This document shows positions 8,089 through 15,473 of a stretch of DNA of 45,646 nucleotides, one piece after another. Position numbers and translations under genes: made by a program. Origin of the DNA: an uncultured Bacteroidales bacterium (GTDB lineage Bacteria > Bacteroidota > Bacteroidia > Bacteroidales > Bacteroidaceae). The notes beneath the pieces are model-generated. The model worked only from the letters and a program-made list of their open reading frames with translations. It had not been told where the DNA came from and made no database searches. The stretch covers positions 1 through 45,646 of the forward strand of contig CACYOC010000019.1 of assembly GCA_902775975.1 (NCBI GenBank), in the 5' to 3' direction. The first letter of the stretch is position 1; each line of letters opens with the position of its first letter.

Positions 8089-8090
8089 GT

Positions 8091-8147
8091 ATAGTCCGCA
8101 TCGACGTTGCGCATAGTCCGGACAAAGAGTGCGCATAGTCCGGAACG
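8091..8147 (+). repeat. Short tandem ATAGTCCG repeats behind ribE
   Basis: ATAGTCCG occurs at 8091-8098, 8113-8120 and 8135-8142, spaced 22 bp apart, and a fourth diverged copy (AATAGTTCGGAC) becomes part of the terminator hairpin. Two copies share the longer GCGCATAGTCCGGA. The terminator may have grown from this repeat. Confidence 0.6.
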
Positions 8148-8175
8148 AGAGTCCGAATAGTTCGGACTCTTTTTT
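8148..8175 (+). terminator. Intrinsic terminator of ribE
   Basis: AGAGTCCGAA (8148-8157) pairs perfectly with TTCGGACTCT (8161-8170) around a 3-nt loop TAG and is followed by further Ts to 8175. Confidence 0.88.
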
Positions 8176-8260
8176 CGCGCTATTCCTTTAAGGAATGAGA
8201 TAAGAGGTGAAAGATAGTTAATAATATAAAGGAACGCGCGCGTAATTTGAGAATTCTTTG

Positions 8261-8268
8261 TACTTTTG
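8261..8268 (+). promoter_or_regulatory. Probable -7 element for the efflux operon
   Basis: TACTTTTG followed by C fits TAnnTTTG and lies 40 bp before the first gene of the TolC-MacAB operon. No convincing -33 element at 19-21 bp. Confidence 0.5.
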
Positions 8269-8308
8269 CAAGGTTAAACGTATTAGAAACTAAACGAGAG
8301 AATCGCTC

Positions 8309-9643
8309 ATGAAGAATATCGTATTAGCCATGGTCATGCTGATGAGCATCACGACACAGGCTCAGGAAAAATGGACCCTGCGCCAATGCTTGGAGTACGC
8401 CATGCAAAACAACATCACGCTCCGTCAGGATAAGCTACAGGAGCTGTCGGCTACCGAGGATCGCAAGCAGTCACAAGCTGCCCTGCTGCCCTCGTTGTCG
8501 GCATCGACCAACCATACCGTCGGCTACCGTCCTTGGCAGGACGCAGGAATCGCTACCGTCAGCAATGGAACAGTCAGCACCAAGGTTCGCAAGACTTACT
8601 ACAACGGCACCTATGGCATCAACACCTCATGGACCGTATGGAACGGCAATAAGAACCATAATCAGGTGAAGCTGAACAAGCTGTACGAACAGCAGGCCCA
8701 TCTGAACACGCTTCAGAGTGCCAACACCATTCAGGAGAAGATAGCCCAACTGTACGTGCAAGTGCTCTACACCAACGACGCCATTGCCGTCACCCGCCAG
8801 AGCCTGGCCGCCAGCAAGAAGAACGAGGAGCGCGGCGAACAGATGGTCGAGGTGGGCAGCATGTCGAAAGCCGAGCTGGCTCAGCTGACTGCCCAGCGAG
8901 CCACCGATGAATACAACCTGGTGGATGCTGAAACCAAACTGGCAGACTATAAGCTGCAGCTGAAGCAACTATTAGAGATTACCGGCGACCAGCCCTTCGA
9001 CGTAGCCACACCGACCGCCAGCGACGAGCAGGCACTGCAGGACATCCCTGCACTCAGCAGCGTCTATGAACAGGCATTGCTGACCCGTCCTGAAATCAAG
9101 AATGCACAGATAGACTTGCAGGCCAGCGACCTGGAAATCAAGATTGCACGTTCCGGCCACATGCCAACCATCAGCATGACGGGCGGCGTGGGAACCAGCA
9201 CGACGACCAACAACTCGAATGAGTGGGGTCGGCAGATCAAGACCAACTTCGACGCCTCTGCCGGCGTGGGGGTCAGCGTCCCCATCTTCGACCAGCGCAA
9301 GACGCGTACCGCTCTAAATAAGTCAATAATCGAGCGTGAGAAAGCCATGCTGGCCATCGAACAACAGCGCAAGACCCTCTATCAGAAGATTGAGACCTTT
9401 TGGTTGGATGCCCTGACAAACCAGCAGAAGTTCCGCTCTGCTCAAGTTAGCGTGGAGAGCGCCCAACAGTCATACGACCTACTGTCGGAGCAGTTCCAAC
9501 TGGGTCTGAAGAACATCGTGGAACTGATGAACGGCAAGACCAACCTGCTGAAAGCCCAGCAGAACATGCTGCAGTCGAAGTACGTCACCATCCTGGCACA
9601 ACAGATGCTACAGTTCTACCAAGGCAGCGAGATTATGATGTAA
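8309..9643 (+). CDS. TolC-family outer membrane efflux protein
   Basis: The outer-membrane channel of a tripartite exporter. It has 444 residues with a clear signal peptide (cleavage near residue 19, after TTQAQ). The mature protein contains two repeats of the outer membrane efflux protein family: WTLRQCLEYAMQNN at the start of the first and a matching long helical segment in the second half. It is the first gene of a four-gene operon with a MacA-like adaptor, an ABC ATPase and a MacB-like permease. The substrate cannot be told from sequence; MacAB systems export macrolides, peptides or other amphiphiles. Confidence 0.92.
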   Translation: MKNIVLAMVMLMSITTQAQEKWTLRQCLEYAMQNNITLRQDKLQELSATEDRKQSQAALLPSLSASTNHTVGYRPWQDAGIATVSNGTVSTKVRKTYYNGTYGINTSWTVWNGNKNHNQVKLNKLYEQQAHLNTLQSANTIQEKIAQLYVQVLYTNDAIAVTRQSLAASKKNEERGEQMVEVGSMSKAELAQLTAQRATDEYNLVDAETKLADYKLQLKQLLEITGDQPFDVATPTASDEQALQDIPALSSVYEQALLTRPEIKNAQIDLQASDLEIKIARSGHMPTISMTGGVGTSTTTNNSNEWGRQIKTNFDASAGVGVSVPIFDQRKTRTALNKSIIEREKAMLAIEQQRKTLYQKIETFWLDALTNQQKFRSAQVSVESAQQSYDLLSEQFQLGLKNIVELMNGKTNLLKAQQNMLQSKYVTILAQQMLQFYQGSEIMM

Positions 9644-9679
9644 GAATCAGCAATTAGAAATAAGGAAACAGAAACAGAT

Positions 9680-10858
9680 ATGAAGAACAAAAAGATTTGG
9701 ATTACCGTCTGCGCCATTGCAGTAGTAGTTTTGCTCGTCTGGCTGCTGTCGGGCGATAAAAAAGAAGAGAAAGTAACGTTCGAGACCGCCAAGGTGGAAC
9801 GTCAAAATATCCATACCAGCATCACTGCTACAGGAACCATTGAGCCCGTCACCAGCGTGACCGTCGGTACTCAGGTCAGCGGCATTGTAGCCCATCTGTA
9901 TGTCGATTACAACTCGGTCGTCAAAAAGGGTCAAGTGATTGCCGAGCTGGACAAGACCAACCTGACCAGCGAGCTGAATACCGCCAAGGCCAACCTGGCT
10001 TCTGCCCAGAGCACACTGAACTACCAGAAAAGCAACTTCCAGCGTTACCAGACGCTGTTTGACAAAGGGCTGGTATCTGCCAACGACTACGAGAATGCCA
10101 AGTTGAACTACGAGAAGGCCCTGGAGTCAGTCAAGTCGTCGCAGCAGAGTGTCAACAAGGCACAGACCAATCTGGGTTATGCCACTATCACCAGCCCTAT
10201 CGACGGCGTTGTACTGTCAAAGGCTGTGGAGGAAGGCCAGACGGTAGCCGCCTCGTTCAACACCCCTGAGCTTTTCATCATCGCGCAGGATCTGACAGAC
10301 ATGCGCGTCATTGCCGATATTGACGAAGCAGACATCGGTGGTGTAAAAGAAGGACAACGTGTGAGCTTTACTGTTGATGCCTTCCCCGACGATCATTTTG
10401 AAGGGCAAGTGACTCAGGTACGCCAACAAGCAACAACACAAAGTAATGTTGTTACTTACGAGGTCGTTATCAGTGCTCCTAACAAGGAGTTGAAGTTGAA
10501 ACCCGGACTAACGGCTAACGTCACTATCTTCACGATGGAAAAAGATAACGTTATTGCTGTTCCCTCCAAAGCCCTGCGTTTTACACCTAACGAAGCGCTT
10601 TTACAAGAAGGGCAGCAGATAGAAGATATTGAGGCACCGGCAAAAGTCTGGACATTGGATAACAACACTTTCAAAGCACATGCTGTTGAGACAGGTACAA
10701 CCAATGGCATGATGACCGAAATCACCAGCGGCATTAATGAAGGAGCAGAAGTCTTAGTTGACTTCACACTTAATAACGGGGAAACAGCGGAGGAACAGAA
10801 GACAACCAATCCATTTATGCCGCGTCCGCGAAACAAGAATAACCAACAAAAGAAATAA
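9680..10858 (+). CDS. MacA-like periplasmic adaptor (membrane fusion protein)
   Basis: It links the inner-membrane transporter to the TolC channel. The 392 residues start with an uncleaved membrane anchor (about residues 4-24), followed by a biotinyl-lipoyl-like half (VTVGTQVSGIVAHLYV), a coiled-coil hairpin (about 90-165), the second lipoyl half (ATITSPIDGVVLSKAVEEG), a beta-barrel and a membrane-proximal domain. The C-terminus is basic and Asn/Lys-rich. The TolC gene is 36 bp upstream and the ATPase gene 20 bp downstream. The MacA assignment rests on the neighbours; the domain order alone also fits RND adaptors. Confidence 0.9.
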   Translation: MKNKKIWITVCAIAVVVLLVWLLSGDKKEEKVTFETAKVERQNIHTSITATGTIEPVTSVTVGTQVSGIVAHLYVDYNSVVKKGQVIAELDKTNLTSELNTAKANLASAQSTLNYQKSNFQRYQTLFDKGLVSANDYENAKLNYEKALESVKSSQQSVNKAQTNLGYATITSPIDGVVLSKAVEEGQTVAASFNTPELFIIAQDLTDMRVIADIDEADIGGVKEGQRVSFTVDAFPDDHFEGQVTQVRQQATTQSNVVTYEVVISAPNKELKLKPGLTANVTIFTMEKDNVIAVPSKALRFTPNEALLQEGQQIEDIEAPAKVWTLDNNTFKAHAVETGTTNGMMTEITSGINEGAEVLVDFTLNNGETAEEQKTTNPFMPRPRNKNNQQKK

Positions 10859-10878
10859 AGGCAAGAATAAATAAGATA

Positions 10879-11634
10879 ATGGACGAAAACAAGAAAGTTG
10901 TCATCGAACTGAAGGATGTTAAGCGCTACTTCCAGGTAGGTTCTGAAACGGTAAAAGCCCTTCGTGGCGTATCGTTCAAGATCTACGAAGGCGAATTTGT
11001 CACTATTCAGGGGACATCAGGCTCAGGAAAATCGACACTGCTGAACCAATTGGGTTGTCTGGACACACCGACCAGTGGCGAATATTTTCTCGATGGTACA
11101 CCTGTTCGCTCTATGTCAAAGACCCAGCGCGCTCATCTACGTAACCAGAAGATAGGTTTCGTCTTCCAAAACTACAATCTGCTTGCCAAGACTACTGCTG
11201 TAGAGAATGTGGAGCTACCACTGATGTACAATTCAAAATATAATGCCCAACAACGTCGCAAAGCAGCTATCAAGGCATTGGAAGCTGTTGGATTAGGAGA
11301 CCGCCTGTACCACAAATCCAATCAGATGTCAGGAGGTCAGATGCAGCGTGTAGCCATTGCCCGTGCTTTGGTAAACAATCCCGCCGTGCTACTTGCCGAT
11401 GAAGCTACAGGTAACCTCGACACTCGGACCTCGTTTGAGATGTTAGTGCTCTTTCAGGAACTTTATCGTCAGGGACATACCATCATCTTTGTCACTCACA
11501 ACCCTGAAATAGCCGAATATTCAAGCCGTAACATCAACTTACGCGATGGCAATATTCGTGAAGATACTCTCAACCCCAACATCAAATCGGCTGCAGAAGC
11601 CTTAGCTGCGCTTCCAAAGCCGCAAGACGACTAA
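10879..11634 (+). CDS. ABC transporter ATP-binding protein (MacB/LolD type)
   Basis: The nucleotide-binding subunit that powers the exporter. The 251 residues carry Walker A GTSGSGKS (45-52), the Q-loop glutamine (about 96), signature MSGGQ (149-153), Walker B with the catalytic glutamate (VLLADEA, 169-175) and the switch histidine in VTHNPE. All are intact. In E. coli MacB this domain is fused to the permease; here it is a separate gene, as in many Bacteroidetes, with the permease starting 42 bp downstream. Confidence 0.94.
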   Translation: MDENKKVVIELKDVKRYFQVGSETVKALRGVSFKIYEGEFVTIQGTSGSGKSTLLNQLGCLDTPTSGEYFLDGTPVRSMSKTQRAHLRNQKIGFVFQNYNLLAKTTAVENVELPLMYNSKYNAQQRRKAAIKALEAVGLGDRLYHKSNQMSGGQMQRVAIARALVNNPAVLLADEATGNLDTRTSFEMLVLFQELYRQGHTIIFVTHNPEIAEYSSRNINLRDGNIREDTLNPNIKSAAEALAALPKPQDD

Positions 11635-11676
11635 TCAATTTGCAGTAACGAAACAACGATATTTCAAAACAAGACA

Positions 11677-12894
11677 ATGAATATCCTGAATCTTTTCAAA
11701 GTAAGTATCAGGGCCGTAGCTAATAACAAGATGCGGTCGTTCCTCTCTATGCTGGGCATTATCATTGGCGTTGCAGCAGTGATCATCATGATGTCTATCG
11801 GACAAGGCTCGAAGGAAAGTATTCGTAAAGACTTAGCCACCATGGGTACCAATTTGCTCACTATCAGACCTGGTGCCGATATGAGAGGAGGAGTCCGCCA
11901 AGATCCGTCTGCCATGCAAACACTAAAGATGGCAGACTATGAGCGAATTGTCCGTGAAAAGAAATTCGTCACCAAAGTATCACCTGAAGTCACTGCCAGT
12001 GGTCAGGCTATTTATGGCAACAACAATACTACGACCTCCATGTACGGAGAATCAACGGAATACCTTGATATTAAACTTTGGACTATAGAGGAAGGCGATT
12101 GTTTTACTGAGGAAGACATCAAGAAAGCTGCCAAAGTCTGTGTGGTAGGTGCTACGATTGTCAAGGAGTTGTTTGGCAACCAACACCCTATTGGCAAGAC
12201 CATTCGTTTCAAGTCGATTCCCATGCGTGTCATAGGAGTCCTAAAATCAAAAGGGTACAATTCTTGGGGTATGGACCAAGACAACGTTATCATTGCCCCC
12301 TACACTACTGTCATGAAACGCATCAATGCTCAAACCTATTTCTCGAGCATTGTGTGCTCTGCCATCACTGAAGAATTAAGCGATGCAGCCATCGAGGAAT
12401 TGACACAGATGCTACGTGACAACCATAAGTTAAAGGGCGATGCCGTTGATGACTTCACCATTCATTCACAGGCAGAATGGATGGAGACCATGTCGAGCAC
12501 GATGGATACAGTGACTCTGATACTTGTTGTTGCTGCAGCCTTCTCACTGCTTGTAGCCGGCATCGGCATTATGAACATCATGCTTGTATCGGTCACCGAA
12601 CGCACCAAAGAAATTGGTCTGCGCATGGCCGTAGGAGCAACGGGCCCCGTCATTTCACTGCAATTCCTGATAGAGGCTGTACTCATCAGTGTCACCGGTG
12701 GACTATTAGGCATCCTTTTAGGTTGTACCGTAGGAGAAATCCTTATTCCTATGATGGGTATGCCCAGCAGTGTGCCAGCATGGTCAATATATGTTTCGTT
12801 CATGGTATGTGTTTTCATCGGTATGCTCTTCGGTTACATTCCTGCACAAAAAGCAGCTAACATGGATCCCATCGAAGCCATCCGTCACGAATAA
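11677..12894 (+). CDS. MacB-like ABC transporter permease (FtsX family)
   Basis: The membrane subunit of the tripartite exporter. The 405 residues have the type VII ABC (mechanotransmission) layout: one N-terminal membrane helix (about 22-41, SMLGIIIGVAAVI), a large MacB periplasmic core domain (about 45-270), and three C-terminal helices (about 275-300, 325-350, 368-392). The FtsX-domain motif VTERTKEIGLRMAVGA and the C-terminal PAQKAANMDPIEAIRHE are typical. The stop is 14 bp before ruvC, so ruvC may be read from the same transcript. Confidence 0.93.
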   Translation: MNILNLFKVSIRAVANNKMRSFLSMLGIIIGVAAVIIMMSIGQGSKESIRKDLATMGTNLLTIRPGADMRGGVRQDPSAMQTLKMADYERIVREKKFVTKVSPEVTASGQAIYGNNNTTTSMYGESTEYLDIKLWTIEEGDCFTEEDIKKAAKVCVVGATIVKELFGNQHPIGKTIRFKSIPMRVIGVLKSKGYNSWGMDQDNVIIAPYTTVMKRINAQTYFSSIVCSAITEELSDAAIEELTQMLRDNHKLKGDAVDDFTIHSQAEWMETMSSTMDTVTLILVVAAAFSLLVAGIGIMNIMLVSVTERTKEIGLRMAVGATGPVISLQFLIEAVLISVTGGLLGILLGCTVGEILIPMMGMPSSVPAWSIYVSFMVCVFIGMLFGYIPAQKAANMDPIEAIRHE

Positions 12895-12908
12895 ACTTAC
12901 GTCTTGAT

Positions 12909-13463
12909 ATGGAAAAAGTCATACTGGGTATCGACCCTGGAACAAACATCATGGGCTATGGCATCATCAAAGTCATGGGCAACAAGGTGGAGATGGTAAC
13001 GATGGGAGTTATCGACTTGCGTAAGTTTGGCGACGGCTATCTGAAGTTAGGGCATATCTTCGAACGGGTGACAGGCATCATTGACGGCTATCTTCCTGAC
13101 GAGATGGCCATTGAAGCTCCATTCCTGAACAAAAACGTACAGACCACTCTGAAGCTGGGGCGAGCGCAGGGAACAGCCATCGCCGCCGCCATCCAGCATG
13201 GGGTACCTGTCCATGAATATGCACCGATGAAAATAAAGATGGCCATTACAGGTAACGGTGCAGCATCAAAGGAGCAGGTGGCAGGCATGTTACAACGTTT
13301 ATTGAAGTTTGACAAAGAGGCTCTTGGAAAATTCATGGATGCCACCGATGCACTTGGCGCTGCTTACTGTCACTATATGCAGATGAACCGTCCTGAGTCG
13401 CAGGTCAGTTATAAAGGATGGAAGGATTTTGTCACCAAAAACAAGGATAAAGTAAGAGGCTGA
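12909..13463 (+). CDS. ruvC: Holliday junction endonuclease RuvC
   Basis: It resolves Holliday junctions during recombination repair together with RuvAB. The 184-residue protein has the RNase H-like fold, and its four acidic catalytic residues are visible: D9 (GIDPGTNIMGYG), E69 (AIEAPFLNKN), D144 and D147 (MDATDALGAA). The length is normal. It lies only 14 bp behind the exporter permease and 39 bp before a tandem ABC ATPase; no ruvA or ruvB is nearby, which is common in Bacteroidetes. Confidence 0.96.
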   Translation: MEKVILGIDPGTNIMGYGIIKVMGNKVEMVTMGVIDLRKFGDGYLKLGHIFERVTGIIDGYLPDEMAIEAPFLNKNVQTTLKLGRAQGTAIAAAIQHGVPVHEYAPMKIKMAITGNGAASKEQVAGMLQRLLKFDKEALGKFMDATDALGAAYCHYMQMNRPESQVSYKGWKDFVTKNKDKVRG

Positions 13464-13502
13464 AAGGGCTCGCAAATCATTATCACCAACAAAAGAAAGA
13501 TT

Positions 13503-14849
13503 ATGAAGATAACAGCCATCGTTGGCCGTAACGGCAGTGGAAAAACACAATATGTTGAGCAGTTGAGAAAGAAACTGGCATCAGACAGAGTACGATACAT
13601 CGCTTTTAGCGACTCGTATGGACCGAATGTCGATAACCAGTACTATCTGCAACTACGATGGAACCAGCATGACATTGACCATGAAACGCCAACCGTTGGT
13701 GATTTGCTTCATAGTGCCTACTTACTGGCTGGTGAGGATACTGAGGAGCGCCGACTAATGAAGGAGCAATTATACCATTTGTTCCACATGGATGATTTCT
13801 TGGACAAGTACATCATCACGTTATCCAGCGGTGAATTGCGTAAGTTCCAGTTGACTAAAACGTTGTTTGCCAATCCGAAATGGCTTATCATGGAGAATCC
13901 ATTCATTGGACTGGATGCCGAAACACGTGAGCAGTTAAAAGAGCTACTATATTTACTTGGAACTAAACGTGATATGGAAATCATACTCGTTCTTGCCAAG
14001 ACTGACGATATTCCAGAATACGTAACAGACATTCTTGAGATAGATCATAATGGTAAGCATAGGAGCTATGTGACTTATGAAAGCTATAAGGCTGTGCAAC
14101 CATCAATTTCTCCTCATGTGTTGCCACGAGAAAAACAAGAAGCAATTCTTTCGCTTCCCTATACAGACAACAATTACAACTGCCATCGGGTCGTCGAGAT
14201 GCACCACGTCAGCATACGCTATGGTGAACGTACCATTTTGCGCGATCTGGACTGGACGATCCTCAATGGAGAACGATGGGCACTATCAGGACAAAATGGC
14301 AGTGGCAAATCGACATTGCTATCACTCGTTTGTGCTGATAATCCGCAGAGCTATGCCTGTGATATCACCTTATTCGACCGCCCTCGTGGTTCTGGAGAGA
14401 CGATATGGGACATTAAACGTCACATTGGCTACGTTTCTCCTGAGATGCATCGTTCGTACAAACGTAACCTCCCTGCCATCCGCATTGTTGCCAGCGGACT
14501 GATGGACTCGATAGGACTATACGCCGTACCAGATAAGAAGGACTATGACAAATGCCGTTGGTGGCTTGACATCTTTGGCATCGCCCATTTGGCCGATCGT
14601 CCGTTCTTACAGCTCAGCAGTGGTGAGCAACGGCTTGTATTACTGGCAAGGGCTTTTGTGAAAGACCCTCAACTGCTAATCTTGGATGAGCCCCTGCATG
14701 GATTAGACTTGTGGAATCGTCGATTGGCAAAAGATGTCATAGAGACATTTTGTCAGCGCCAAGGAAAAACACTTATCATGGTGACACATTATCAGGAGGA
14801 GTTGCCTAATGTTATTACCCATCAACTCTATCTACAGAAACAACAATAA
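13503..14849 (+). CDS. Tandem-domain ABC ATPase (ModF/PhrA-like)
   Basis: Two ABC ATPase domains in one soluble 448-residue protein, without membrane segments. Domain 1: Walker A GRNGSGKT (8-15), signature LSSGE (107-111), but Walker B reads WLIMENP (127-133), with Glu and Asn where Asp and the catalytic Glu are expected, and the H-loop histidine is missing (LAKTDD). Domain 2: Walker A GQNGSGKS (263-270), signature LSSGE (371-375), Walker B LLILDEP (391-397) and switch VTHYQEE, all intact. The layout matches ModF/PhrA-type proteins, often annotated as molybdenum transport ATP-binding, although no transporter genes are here. Function unknown; domain 1 is probably structural or regulatory. Confidence 0.85.
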   Translation: MKITAIVGRNGSGKTQYVEQLRKKLASDRVRYIAFSDSYGPNVDNQYYLQLRWNQHDIDHETPTVGDLLHSAYLLAGEDTEERRLMKEQLYHLFHMDDFLDKYIITLSSGELRKFQLTKTLFANPKWLIMENPFIGLDAETREQLKELLYLLGTKRDMEIILVLAKTDDIPEYVTDILEIDHNGKHRSYVTYESYKAVQPSISPHVLPREKQEAILSLPYTDNNYNCHRVVEMHHVSIRYGERTILRDLDWTILNGERWALSGQNGSGKSTLLSLVCADNPQSYACDITLFDRPRGSGETIWDIKRHIGYVSPEMHRSYKRNLPAIRIVASGLMDSIGLYAVPDKKDYDKCRWWLDIFGIAHLADRPFLQLSSGEQRLVLLARAFVKDPQLLILDEPLHGLDLWNRRLAKDVIETFCQRQGKTLIMVTHYQEELPNVITHQLYLQKQQ

Positions 14850-14867
14850 TAATGGGTGCAAGTGCCC

Positions 14868-14890
14868 TATATATATAATAAGGTATATAA
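14868..14890 (+). repeat. TATATAATAAGG leader element, copy 1
   Basis: An AT-rich string ending in ATATATAATAAGGT, 12-20 bp before the next ATG. Nearly the same string occurs before valS (37131-37155) and before uvrA (42092-42114). Confidence 0.6.
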
Positions 14891-14902
14891 GAAACGAAAA
14901 AA

Positions 14903-15388
14903 ATGAAAATGAAGAAAGTTATCATGCTCCTCATGCTGGCAGTCAGCATCAGTGCCCAAGCCCAGCAAGCCTATAGTGAACTGCGCCAAAAAGCTCAGAA
15001 CACAGTCAACGATGCCAATGCACAACCATTGGTGAAACAAATCAGTCAGTTTAAGTTAGATGCCCTCAACTACATGGCTATAAAAATGCGCGAGGAAATG
15101 CCCGACTCTACAGTTTACTTCCTTGACAAGCAAGCCATGGCAATGGACAACTTCGTCAACTTCTACATCGAGAAACTTATCGAGTCCATGCAACAGCCCA
15201 ACGCTGTTCAGGTTAAAATGATTAAGATGTTCATGGATGTCAGCTACTCCAACCCCTTATTCAACGACAAAGACAAGGAACTGACACTGGCCTATTACAA
15301 CCGTCCAGAGTGTCTGACACGTTTCTCGTTAGACACTGACTGGCGTAAGGCAGCAACTGCCATTGCACACCTGTATAATATTCAGTAA
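14903..15388 (+). CDS. Exported protein of unknown function
   Basis: I do not recognise a family. The 161-residue protein has a typical signal peptide (MKMKKVIMLLMLAVSISAQA, cleavage near residue 20), so the mature part is periplasmic or surface-exposed, predicted mostly helical, with no cysteines that suggest a lipoprotein. The body is acidic-amphipathic; a conserved-looking core is FKLDALNYMAIKMREEMPDS. A second in-frame ATG lies 6 bp downstream. It sits 53 bp behind the ABC ATPase and before the sigma-54 promoter of clpC. It looks like a small Bacteroidales-specific protein with no nearby partner. Confidence 0.8.
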   Translation: MKMKKVIMLLMLAVSISAQAQQAYSELRQKAQNTVNDANAQPLVKQISQFKLDALNYMAIKMREEMPDSTVYFLDKQAMAMDNFVNFYIEKLIESMQQPNAVQVKMIKMFMDVSYSNPLFNDKDKELTLAYYNRPECLTRFSLDTDWRKAATAIAHLYNIQ

Positions 15389-15409
15389 ACGTCACTATGA
15401 CACAGGCAA

Positions 15410-15426
15410 TTGGCACGATATTTGCA
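15410..15426 (+). promoter_or_regulatory. Sigma-54 (RpoN) promoter of clpC
   Basis: TTGGCACG-ATAT-TTGCA fits the sigma-54 consensus (TTGGCACG-N4-TTGCA) at every position, with GG at 15412-15413 (-24) and GC at 15424-15425 (-12), exactly 10 bp between them. Transcription would start near 15437, about 37 nt before the GTG of clpC. No TAnnTTTG element is visible in this gap. A sigma-54 promoter requires an NtrC-type activator; none is encoded nearby. Confidence 0.75.
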
Positions 15427-15473
15427 ATAATATGAATGAATGTAAATTGTAAATAACCAAATTGTATATTATA

